A model generated the notes under the pieces. That model ran no database searches and was not told where the DNA came from. It was given only the letters and a program-made list of their open reading frames with translations. Of a stretch of 64,000 nt of DNA, positions 24,964-34,444 are shown one piece after another. Source of the stretch: an uncultured Acidimicrobiales bacterium (GTDB lineage: Bacteria; Actinomycetota; Acidimicrobiia; Acidimicrobiales; Hopanoidiivorantaceae); contig OY282367.1 in assembly GCA_958295755.1 (NCBI GenBank), positions 1,120,022-1,184,021 on the forward strand, read 5' to 3'. The position numbers were made by a program, and so were the translations under genes. Position 1 is the stretch's first letter; each line of letters begins with the position of its first letter.

Positions 24964-27069
24964 GTGCTACGGGGGTCGGCTGTGAGGAGGCCGGCAGTGT
25001 TAGTGGGGAGGCTCTTGAGGGGGTTGGGGGTGGTGGTTGCTTTGTCGGTGCTTGGTGCTTTGATGTCTGTGGTTGTGGCATCTAGCCCCGGTGGGACGGC
25101 GGGTTTCGGGTCTGCGACTAGGATTCCCCCCGCACGACCCCAACCGGGCGGCACGCCTTCGCCACCTCAGTTGCCTGATTTGAATCCTGACCTCTGCGCT
25201 ACTACCTTCATGCCTCTAGTATATTCTTCCGGAAGGCGAGATTCAAACGCTACAGAAGCTGATTGTCGCACGATTATTGCTTGGCGTAACGCTGTTGTGA
25301 ATCACCCAGGTTCCGTTATTGGCCCCAATCACCCTCTAGCACTGATAGGCACTGGCGACTACACAAGATTCGACCAATGGGCCGATACAGGTCTGGTGTC
25401 GCAGTTGTTTTATGTAGATACGAGTCAGACATTTTGGACCAGTCAGTATATCATAAGTGCTATCCATTCGCACACTTATGGTTTAGCGGGCCCGCTTCCT
25501 GGGGAACTGCCGCACTTGCGAGAACTTCGTTTGCCTGGTAACTCTTTTTCGGGGGAGCTACCTTCTTGGATATATAATCACCCAAAGCTGGAAGACATAC
25601 GTCTTCAAGACAACCGTCTAAGTGGTGAGGTGTCGGCTTTCACAGCTCCAAAGCTTGAGTATTTGGATCTAAGCGGAAACTATTTCTCTGGCAGTCTTCC
25701 AGATTTTGATACAGCTGGAATGTTCGGGCTGATAAATATTGGTTTGAGCGACAATCAATTCTCAGGGCCGATCCCGGCTAGTTGGAGTGGTTTCGCTAAC
25801 AGCGGAAGAAACCGTTTCGACAGAAAAGGAATACAGCAGCTAGATATTTCTCAAAATAATATCTCAGGAGATTTGCCCAGCTGGGTTTCCAATCTCCCAT
25901 TCCGCAACACTCCTGGCGGAGATGCATTTCTGCCGGGCTATCTGAACTTGGTTCGTATGTCAAATAACAACCTTTGTATACCAGACAGCTTTCAGATACC
26001 AGCATATAGAAAAGCTGTCCCGTACCACCGCCAGTATGCCAAGGTCCGGTTGGAGCTAGAACCCCAACAATGCTCGACTTCTAAAACCTTGATTAGAAGA
26101 GCACAGAATATACAGTTTGAGCCAGTACGCACACCCGGGCAACAACCTACCGACGATCCTGCGGGTCTCAAAGTCACCTGGAGCAAACCCAGCGGTATGA
26201 CCGGGGCAGTAACTTACCGGGTACAACTGTTTTTGACTACAGACCAAGAAGTTATCAGGGGAAGTGGTAGAACATACGACAAATACTGCTATGGGCACTT
26301 TTTCTGGCAAGTAAATGTTGGGCCGTTAGCTACGGCGAATCTTGAACGCACAGTAACTCGCAGTGACTGTAGTGTAACAGACACGCGCACTATTTTTGAC
26401 CCCACAAAATACACCGTAGATGTCTCAGTGTTGCTGAAAAATCAGCAGACAACTTATGTTGGCTCAGCGACTTTCTCAAACGCTTGGAGCGTTTTCACAG
26501 CCGATAACCCTCAGAAAACATTCCAGGACGTAGCCAACATAATACGCCTGCCCTTCCAGCGCAGCATCTGGATCTGGGACGCCACCAACCAAATCTGGTT
26601 TGAGAGAAGCCAAGACCAACCAAACTTCGCCACACTCAACCTGCAACCAGGCGACTCACTAGCATTCCAGCGAACCGTGCCTGTCTCCTGGCTAACTCCA
26701 GCAGGTCTCAGCACAGCAGATGAAGACACCCCCGTCCAACTCCAAAACGGCTGGAACATAATCAGCGCAGGTGCCGTTGCCGCCCGCCCCCAAAACAACA
26801 ACGGTGCCTACTTCATAGACAGCAGCCTCGTAGTCTGCGCCTCCCTACAAGGAGTCATCGCCATTATGCGCTACAACTCCCAAACAAGACAATTCGACGC
26901 AGAGTTGCCATGTCACCCACGAGCAGAAGCCAACCTAACACGCACCCCAGCAATCGGCACCATCGACGATCTAGAAGAAGCCGACATACTCTTCATCTAC
27001 TTCCAGACAATCATACCAGTCACTATCCAATGGGACGCCGACAATGACAAATACATGCCAGTCTCTTGA
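24964..27069 (+). CDS. Secreted leucine-rich-repeat protein, predicted phase-variable
   Basis: The open frame encodes 701 aa from a GTG at 24964. A signal peptide follows an Arg-rich start (VVVALSVLGALMSVVVASS). Residues about 160-330 hold plant-type LRRs of the L-x-G-x-x-F-S-G-x-L/I-P form (LRELRLPGNSFSGELP, LEYLDLSGNYFSGSLP). Residues about 375-500 resemble a fibronectin-like fold, and the C-terminal 200 residues are of unknown type. No membrane anchor or sortase motif is visible, so it may be released or held by its C-terminus. The GTG has no Shine-Dalgarno; the better start is the ATG at 24903, which is out of frame by one base because of the C9 tract. The gene may therefore be off in this sequence. 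Confidence 0.82.
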   Translation: MLRGSAVRRPAVLVGRLLRGLGVVVALSVLGALMSVVVASSPGGTAGFGSATRIPPARPQPGGTPSPPQLPDLNPDLCATTFMPLVYSSGRRDSNATEADCRTIIAWRNAVVNHPGSVIGPNHPLALIGTGDYTRFDQWADTGLVSQLFYVDTSQTFWTSQYIISAIHSHTYGLAGPLPGELPHLRELRLPGNSFSGELPSWIYNHPKLEDIRLQDNRLSGEVSAFTAPKLEYLDLSGNYFSGSLPDFDTAGMFGLINIGLSDNQFSGPIPASWSGFANSGRNRFDRKGIQQLDISQNNISGDLPSWVSNLPFRNTPGGDAFLPGYLNLVRMSNNNLCIPDSFQIPAYRKAVPYHRQYAKVRLELEPQQCSTSKTLIRRAQNIQFEPVRTPGQQPTDDPAGLKVTWSKPSGMTGAVTYRVQLFLTTDQEVIRGSGRTYDKYCYGHFFWQVNVGPLATANLERTVTRSDCSVTDTRTIFDPTKYTVDVSVLLKNQQTTYVGSATFSNAWSVFTADNPQKTFQDVANIIRLPFQRSIWIWDATNQIWFERSQDQPNFATLNLQPGDSLAFQRTVPVSWLTPAGLSTADEDTPVQLQNGWNIISAGAVAARPQNNNGAYFIDSSLVVCASLQGVIAIMRYNSQTRQFDAELPCHPRAEANLTRTPAIGTIDDLEEADILFIYFQTIIPVTIQWDADNDKYMPVS

Positions 27070-27118
27070 CAGGTAGCAGGGTTCTCTTGATAACTAAATA
27101 CTGTTTGCCTCTGTACGC

Positions 27119-28063
27119 TCACCCCATAGCACGGGGGTGTGCCGACTCATAGACAGAGCGCAGTCGAGTGGTGGAAACTTTGGTGTATATCTGCGTGGTG
27201 CCGACTGATGCGTGGCCCAGTAGCTCTTGCAGGGTGCGGACATCGGCTCCGTTATCCATCATGTGGGTGGCGAAGGAGTGGCGCAGGGTATGAGGCGAGA
27301 GCTTGGCACTGATTCCGGCTACTTTGCCGTGCTTTTTGACTATGCCCCAGGCTGCTTGACGAGTCATGCGTCGCCCGAAACGGTTAAGGAAAACGGCTTC
27401 GGCATCATCGCGGGAGTGCCATTGCTGGGGCTCCATCGCTCCTCTGGCTGTGGGCATAAACCATTCTTTTAAGACGTTGTCAGCCATGCGAGTTAAAGGG
27501 ATGATGCGCTCTTTGGAGCCTTTGCCGAAGACTCGCATGAGACGTTGCTCGCCATCTACATCGCTGAGGCTGAGACTTATTAGCTCAGAGACTCTGAGGC
27601 CGGCTCCGTAGAGGAGCTCAAGCATAGCTCTGTCGCGAAAGTCGGCTGGTTTGTCGCCAGACGCGGCTGTTAGGAGTGCTTGAACTTCTTCTTCTGTCAG
27701 AGGTTTCGGTAGACCTTGAGGCACATGGGGCATCTCGACATCACGTGTGGGATCGTCGGGCCGCAACTGCTCTGTGGCCATGAATCGGTGCAGACCTCTG
27801 ATGGCAACTAGAGAGCGAGTGATAGATGCCTGAGCTCGCCCTAGGTCGCGCTGGGCGTGGACATAGCTCATGATGAGTTGGGACTGGACGCTGGCAAGAT
27901 CTGCGTTGTGCTCAATGAGCCAGCGGCAATAGGCGGTTAGGTCGATGCGATAGGAATCTATGGTGGTAGATGCTCGGCCTTGCTCCACTATTAGATATGT
28001 GAGATACTCGCTGACTTCTGGCGGAGTGGCGACAGGCGGCGAGCTGGTGGTGTTTGTGCTCAT
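27119..28063 (-). CDS. xerD: Tyrosine recombinase XerD
   Basis: This 314-aa tyrosine recombinase resolves chromosome dimers at dif with XerC. The N-terminal SAM-like DNA-binding domain (residues 15-105) is followed by the catalytic domain with R157 (GAGLRVSEL), K184 (GKGSKERIIPL), H258 and R261 (SPHTLRHSF), H284 and nucleophile Y293 (TQIYTKV). It lies 14 bp after pyrG, the usual actinobacterial position, so it is read as the housekeeping XerD rather than an integrase of the neighbouring island. In related genomes scpA follows close by; here 25 kb of other genes intervene. Confidence 0.93.
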   Translation of the reverse strand: MSTNTTSSPPVATPPEVSEYLTYLIVEQGRASTTIDSYRIDLTAYCRWLIEHNADLASVQSQLIMSYVHAQRDLGRAQASITRSLVAIRGLHRFMATEQLRPDDPTRDVEMPHVPQGLPKPLTEEEVQALLTAASGDKPADFRDRAMLELLYGAGLRVSELISLSLSDVDGEQRLMRVFGKGSKERIIPLTRMADNVLKEWFMPTARGAMEPQQWHSRDDAEAVFLNRFGRRMTRQAAWGIVKKHGKVAGISAKLSPHTLRHSFATHMMDNGADVRTLQELLGHASVGTTQIYTKVSTTRLRSVYESAHPRAMG

Positions 28064-28077
28064 CTCAGAGTATGTCG

Positions 28078-29964
<1,887 letters not shown>

Positions 29965-30002
29965 CTAGATTTCTCACTATGCGGCGGATTTGAAAAAGCA
30001 CT

Positions 30003-31646
30003 TCAGGCACTCAGCAGTTCACGGGCGTGGTCTTTGGCGGTTTGACTTTCAGGAGAACCTGAGAGCATTCGGGCTAGCTCTTCTTCTCTATCTGATCCCT
30101 CCAAAGAGCGAACTTCCACACCAATAGATGCTGGCTCTTTTGAAACTCTAAGGTGTTGGTTTGCTAGAGCGGCTACTTGTGGCAGGTGTGTAACCACGAA
30201 AACTTGACGGTCTGTAGCTAGAGATGCCAGTGCCTCACCTACCGCAACTGCGGTAGCTCCGCCGACACCAGCATCTACCTCATCAAAAACAACTGTCGGA
30301 GGAGCTTGACGACAGACGAGTTGAATGGCAAGCGTGACTCTAGACAACTCACCGCCAGAGACGATTTTACGTAGGGAGCCGGGAGGCAAAGGCGGATTGG
30401 CTGAGAGCAGAAACTCCACATCATCGCCTGGATCTTCGCCGACTGCCACTTCAAAACGGGCATTAGGCATAGCTAGCTGAGAAAGGCAGCTGGTAATTTC
30501 CTCGGTGAGTTCTAATGCGGCTTGGCGGCGGGTAGCACCTATTTCTGCTGCGATCTTCTGCTCTTGAGCTTCCAACTTCGACAGTTCAGCTCGGATTTCA
30601 GCACTGCGCTCTTCGGTCGATTCCAGCTCTTCTAGCTCTGAGCCGATGCGACTTGCGTATTCCATGACCTCAGCAAGAGTGTGTCCGTATTTGCGGCGCA
30701 GATCGGCTAGCAGGCTTCGCCGTTCGACGATTTCTTCTAGGCGGGCTGGATCTGCCTCTAGTCGCTCAGACAGGAAGCGTAATTCGGTGCCGGCTTCGCC
30801 AAGTTCTTCTACAAGTCGGCGCAGACGGGCGGATGGTTCGGCTAAAGATTCATATGAATCAATAAGCCCTAGAGCTTCGGCTAAGGCTATGGTTGCTGGG
30901 CCGTCACCTCCTGTGATATAAGCGGCTTGTTGAACGGCGGATTGGCTTTCAGCAGCTTCGGAAAGAAGTTTTTCATCTGTTTGTAGTTGCTCGTCTTCGT
31001 TCGGGTCGCTGAGGCGAGCGGCTGAGATTTCGTCTAACTGATGGTGAAGCATGTCGAGCGTGCGCTGGCGAGCTTGTTCATCACCACCTAGTGTGTTGAG
31101 CTTGGACTTAAGCTCTTTGATGTGCGAACGAACTTCGCGAAGAGGTGTAATGTCGATCTTGGCGAAGCTGTCTAAGGCAGCTCGTTGAGCGACTGGACGC
31201 AAGAGCGATTGGTGAAGATGTTGCCCGTGAAGGTCGACCAAGTGCCCGGCAACTTCACCAAGTGACTTTGTGGCGGCAAGCTTGGCGTTGATATATGCTC
31301 GTGAGCGACCCTTGCGGGCTATGACACGGCGGATAATGATTTCGTTGGCGAGTTCGTAGTTGTCTTCTTCAACCTTGGCCAAGGTCATATCCGTCATATC
31401 ACTGGCCGTCATATTACTTGTCGTCATATCGCTGGCCAGCACGAACCGCCCTTCTACTTCTGCCTCTTCTGCCCATGGTCCGACAAGCACAGGGTCGGCT
31501 CGTCCGCCGAGCAAGAGCGAAACCGCTTCGGTGATGAGAGTCTTACCTGCGCCAGTTTCGCCTGTTAGGGCAGTCATGTGATTGTCAAACTGGAGGGTCA
31601 TATCCTTGATGATCCCCAAGTTCCTAACGGCGAGTTCGGCTAGCAT
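30003..31646 (-). CDS. recN: DNA repair protein RecN
   Basis: This is a 547-aa SMC-like ATPase of double-strand-break repair. Walker A is GETGAGKT near residue 30, the ABC signature is VSGGELSRV near 428 and Walker B is VFDEVDAGVGG near 453, with long coiled coils between. An insertion near residue 75 made of M-T-S/A-x repeats comes from a 15-bp tandem array (31393-31437). The gene starts 3 nt after nadK ends. Confidence 0.95.
   Translation of the reverse strand: MLAELAVRNLGIIKDMTLQFDNHMTALTGETGAGKTLITEAVSLLLGGRADPVLVGPWAEEAEVEGRFVLASDMTTSNMTASDMTDMTLAKVEEDNYELANEIIIRRVIARKGRSRAYINAKLAATKSLGEVAGHLVDLHGQHLHQSLLRPVAQRAALDSFAKIDITPLREVRSHIKELKSKLNTLGGDEQARQRTLDMLHHQLDEISAARLSDPNEDEQLQTDEKLLSEAAESQSAVQQAAYITGGDGPATIALAEALGLIDSYESLAEPSARLRRLVEELGEAGTELRFLSERLEADPARLEEIVERRSLLADLRRKYGHTLAEVMEYASRIGSELEELESTEERSAEIRAELSKLEAQEQKIAAEIGATRRQAALELTEEITSCLSQLAMPNARFEVAVGEDPGDDVEFLLSANPPLPPGSLRKIVSGGELSRVTLAIQLVCRQAPPTVVFDEVDAGVGGATAVAVGEALASLATDRQVFVVTHLPQVAALANQHLRVSKEPASIGVEVRSLEGSDREEELARMLSGSPESQTAKDHARELLSA
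31393..31437. repeat. 15-bp tandem repeat inside recN
   Basis: Three units beginning GTCATAT (31393, 31408, 31423), with a partial unit before them, encode a methionine- and threonine-rich insertion in the N-terminal ATPase half of RecN. The reading frame is kept. Confidence 0.88.
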
Positions 31647-31649
31647 ATC

Positions 31650-32531
31650 TCAGCGATCATTGAGGTCGAACTTTTCTTTTAGCACAGCCAAGAAATCCCG
31701 CTCGGCGAAAGTCACTAAGCGTGCTGGATGAGCCGATTTTTCACAAACTAGGCAATCGCCTGGGTTGAGAGTGGGTTGCTTCTTGCCATCTGTGGCACTT
31801 TCGGCAGGGCGTCCATCTAAGACTTCAATGCTGACTTGAGCTTCAGGGGGGAGGATAAGCGGACGGTCAAAGATCATGTGTGGCGAGACAGGAGTGAGGA
31901 TGATAGCCTCATGCGACGGTGCGACAATCGGGCCTCGGGCACTCATAGAGTAGGCGGTTGAGCCAGTTGGAGTGGCGAGGATGACACCGTCGGCAACATA
32001 GTTGGTGAAGAACTTACCATCTACCGACACACTCAGCTGAACGGTGTGACCGCTTTGAAGTTTCTCAAGCACGACTTCGTTGAGCACCCCGCCTAGGTCG
32101 ATCGTCTCTGGCATTCTTCCACTATCCTGCTTGCCGCCTGCTCGGTGAAGCGATACAGACAGCCGCATCCGCTCTTCAATGGCGTAGTCACCAGCTTGAA
32201 CACGCTGCAGGGCGGCGATGACATTCTCGGCTTCCACTTCAGCTAGGTAGCCGAGTTTGCCGTAGTTCACGCCGAGCACAGCGACATCCGCATCGCTCAC
32301 CAGTCGCACTGCTCGCAGCATGCAACCGTCGCCACCCAAGCTCACGGCTATGTCAAAAGATGAAGCATCTATGTCGGCACCGGCGAGGTCGGCTGTTTCG
32401 GGTTCTTCGGGGAAGTCATCCAAATCGGCGACAGTGATCGAAACGCCTTCTGACTGCCACCAGCTCGTGATCTTCTCAGCACTGGAGCGAGCAACATCGG
32501 AGGGATGCACGATGAGTAGCGCGGACTTCAT
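31650..32531 (-). CDS. nadK: NAD kinase
   Basis: This 293-aa enzyme phosphorylates NAD to NADP. It has the GGDG motif (VSLGGDGCMLRA near residue 67) and the glycine-rich DGVILATPTGSTAYS near 180, both diagnostic of the family. The ATG at 32531 gives the expected N-terminus (ALLIVHP). It lies 10 nt after tlyA and 3 nt before recN, the conserved actinobacterial order. Confidence 0.95.
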   Translation of the reverse strand: MKSALLIVHPSDVARSSAEKITSWWQSEGVSITVADLDDFPEEPETADLAGADIDASSFDIAVSLGGDGCMLRAVRLVSDADVAVLGVNYGKLGYLAEVEAENVIAALQRVQAGDYAIEERMRLSVSLHRAGGKQDSGRMPETIDLGGVLNEVVLEKLQSGHTVQLSVSVDGKFFTNYVADGVILATPTGSTAYSMSARGPIVAPSHEAIILTPVSPHMIFDRPLILPPEAQVSIEVLDGRPAESATDGKKQPTLNPGDCLVCEKSAHPARLVTFAERDFLAVLKEKFDLNDR

Positions 32532-32541
32532 AATTTTCAGA

Positions 32542-33279
32542 TTACTTCACTATGGTTGCACGGCAGTGCATCAAAAACTCTTGGTTGGCACCGATTTTAG
32601 GAGCGGGCGCGGGAATGGAATCACAGATAGAAAACCCGCAGTCTTTAGCAGCGGTAGCAACTTCGCCAAGAACTCTGTTCCAAATATCTGATGAACGAAT
32701 GACGCCTTTGCCTCGTGATGCCTCTTGTTTGGTTGATTCGAACTGAGGCTTAACGAGAGCGATGAGGTCGCCTTCGGGTTTGACTAACTCGGCCAACTGC
32801 GCCATAACCGTTCGCAGGCTGATGAATGACAAATCTACAGTCACGATGTCGGCTGTGCCGCCTATGTCATTGGGGGATGTGAAGCGGATGTTGACGCCTT
32901 CGTAGGCCGTGACTCTAGGGTCGGCGACTAGTCGTTCGTGAAGCAGATTACGACCGACATCCACGGCGACCACATGGCGCGCTCCGTGCTGTAACAGGCA
33001 GTCGGTGAAACCGCCGGTAGAGACACCAACATCTATGCAGCTTTTCTCGCCAACATCTACCGGGAAATGTTTGAGGGCAGCCAACAGCTTGTGACCTCCT
33101 CGGCTCACGAACTGGAGCGGACGGATGACATTCACAACGTCGCCCTTGCGAACGATGCGGGCAGCTTTCTCAGCTATCGCTCCGTTTACAGTTACAGACT
33201 TACTTTCAATCAAGCGGTGAGCTTCGCTGCGGCTAGCAACCATCCCTAGCCTTTGAAGCTCCACATCTATGCGAGTCAT
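32542..33279 (-). CDS. tlyA: TlyA-family rRNA 2'-O-methyltransferase
   Basis: This 245-aa protein has an N-terminal S4 RNA-binding domain (residues 3-62, RIDVELQRLGMVASRSEA) and an FtsJ/RrmJ-type methylase domain with the SAM motif DVGVSTGGFTDCLL near 82 and VDLSFISL near 150. TlyA methylates 16S and 23S rRNA in Actinobacteria. The DNA around the start is duplicated (ACTCGCATAGA on both sides of the ATG), so the 5' leader carries a copy of the first codons. Confidence 0.93.
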   Translation of the reverse strand: MTRIDVELQRLGMVASRSEAHRLIESKSVTVNGAIAEKAARIVRKGDVVNVIRPLQFVSRGGHKLLAALKHFPVDVGEKSCIDVGVSTGGFTDCLLQHGARHVVAVDVGRNLLHERLVADPRVTAYEGVNIRFTSPNDIGGTADIVTVDLSFISLRTVMAQLAELVKPEGDLIALVKPQFESTKQEASRGKGVIRSSDIWNRVLGEVATAAKDCGFSICDSIPAPAPKIGANQEFLMHCRATIVK

Positions 33280-33355
33280 CTCTATGCGAGTTAGCCCCCG
33301 GTTGCCTCAACAGTTGCCTCAAACGCTGTCTCAGCAGAGCCTAAATCCTGCTGGT

Positions 33356-34444
33356 TTATGCGACTTCCCAAGTTGTGCGTGAGCGGAGTAGGGTTTCCAA
33401 GTCGCCCGGGCCACCTGTAACATCTTGGCTGTAGGCAAGTTGGCGTGCCATCTCTTCGGCGTATTCTTGTCTCTCAACTGCTCTAAACACTCCCATCGGG
33501 GTGGGCATGAACGGCCCTGATGCCAACCGAGCCAGAGCCATCGCCGCAGACGGGTTCTCAAGTTTTTCGTCATGGCGAAGAATAGCATCTTCACCCACTT
33601 CTGCCACATCCACAATTTCCAGCACCCCGCCGTTGGGCGAAGGACTATTTGCACCTCTTGCGCCAGCTAGCATCACGCCTTTTTCCATGTCTTCACCGAA
33701 ACGGATCGGCTCGCCATGACTTAGGTTAATGAGCATAGAACCGCGCTTGTCTTTTTTAGTGATGAGATCAAAGGCACCGTCGTTGAAGACATTGCAGTTT
33801 TGATATATCTCCACGAGGGCCGCTCCGTGATGTTCATAGGCGCGGTGAAACATATGCTGCATATGGTTGCGGTCCATGTCGTGGGTGCGAGCTACAAAAG
33901 TAGCCTCTGCTGCCAACCCCAGCGAAACAGCATTGAACGGCTCTTCCAGCGAACCGAACGGAGTAGATTTTGTAACTTTGCCGACTTCGCTAGTGGGCGA
34001 ATACTGACCTTTGGTGAGTCCGTAAATCTGATTGTTGAACAGCAGAATCTTGATATTCACATTGCGGCGTAGGGCGTGAATGAGGTGGTTGCCACCGATG
34101 GATAACATGTCGCCGTCACCGCCGATGACCCAAACATCCAAATCGGGGCGAGACATGGCGAGACCGGCAGCGATAGCGGGAGCGCGGCCGTGGATGGTAT
34201 GAAGCCCGTAAGTGTTCATGTAATACGGGAAGCGGGCGGCACAGCCGATACCAGATATGAAGACAGTGTTCTCTACTCTTGCGCCGAGATCTGGCATGAG
34301 TAGCTGCACAGCTGTGAGCACCGAATAGTCGCCACAACCCGGGCACCAGCGGGGTTCTTGGTCGCTTGTCCAGTCGGCCTTGGTGGTAGCAGGGGCTTCA
34401 CCACCGTTGGTCAGAAAGGTTGTCATACTGTCAAAATCAACCAT
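33356..34444 (-). CDS. korB: 2-oxoglutarate:ferredoxin oxidoreductase, beta subunit
   Basis: This 362-aa subunit binds thiamine pyrophosphate (GGDGDMLSIGG near residue 108) and probably a [4Fe-4S] cluster (WCPGCGDY near 33, GCAARF near 67, NCNVFND near 215). With KorA it converts 2-oxoglutarate and CoA to succinyl-CoA, CO2 and reduced ferredoxin, replacing the 2-oxoglutarate dehydrogenase step of the TCA cycle. The start overlaps korA by 8 nt, indicating one operon. The exact 2-oxoacid is inferred from family resemblance. Confidence 0.92.
   Translation of the reverse strand: MVDFDSMTTFLTNGGEAPATTKADWTSDQEPRWCPGCGDYSVLTAVQLLMPDLGARVENTVFISGIGCAARFPYYMNTYGLHTIHGRAPAIAAGLAMSRPDLDVWVIGGDGDMLSIGGNHLIHALRRNVNIKILLFNNQIYGLTKGQYSPTSEVGKVTKSTPFGSLEEPFNAVSLGLAAEATFVARTHDMDRNHMQHMFHRAYEHHGAALVEIYQNCNVFNDGAFDLITKKDKRGSMLINLSHGEPIRFGEDMEKGVMLAGARGANSPSPNGGVLEIVDVAEVGEDAILRHDEKLENPSAAMALARLASGPFMPTPMGVFRAVERQEYAEEMARQLAYSQDVTGGPGDLETLLRSRTTWEVA

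Noticed and set aside
27067-27100. TTGACA followed at 17 bp by GATAAC after the LRR stop
   Set aside because: It would drive transcription antisense into the xerD 3' end, the -10 is poor, and the sequence is part of a short local duplication.
27119-28063. XerD considered as the integrase of the defence island
   Set aside because: It lies in the conserved pyrG-xerD position with housekeeping-type sequence, and no attachment-site duplication is visible near it.
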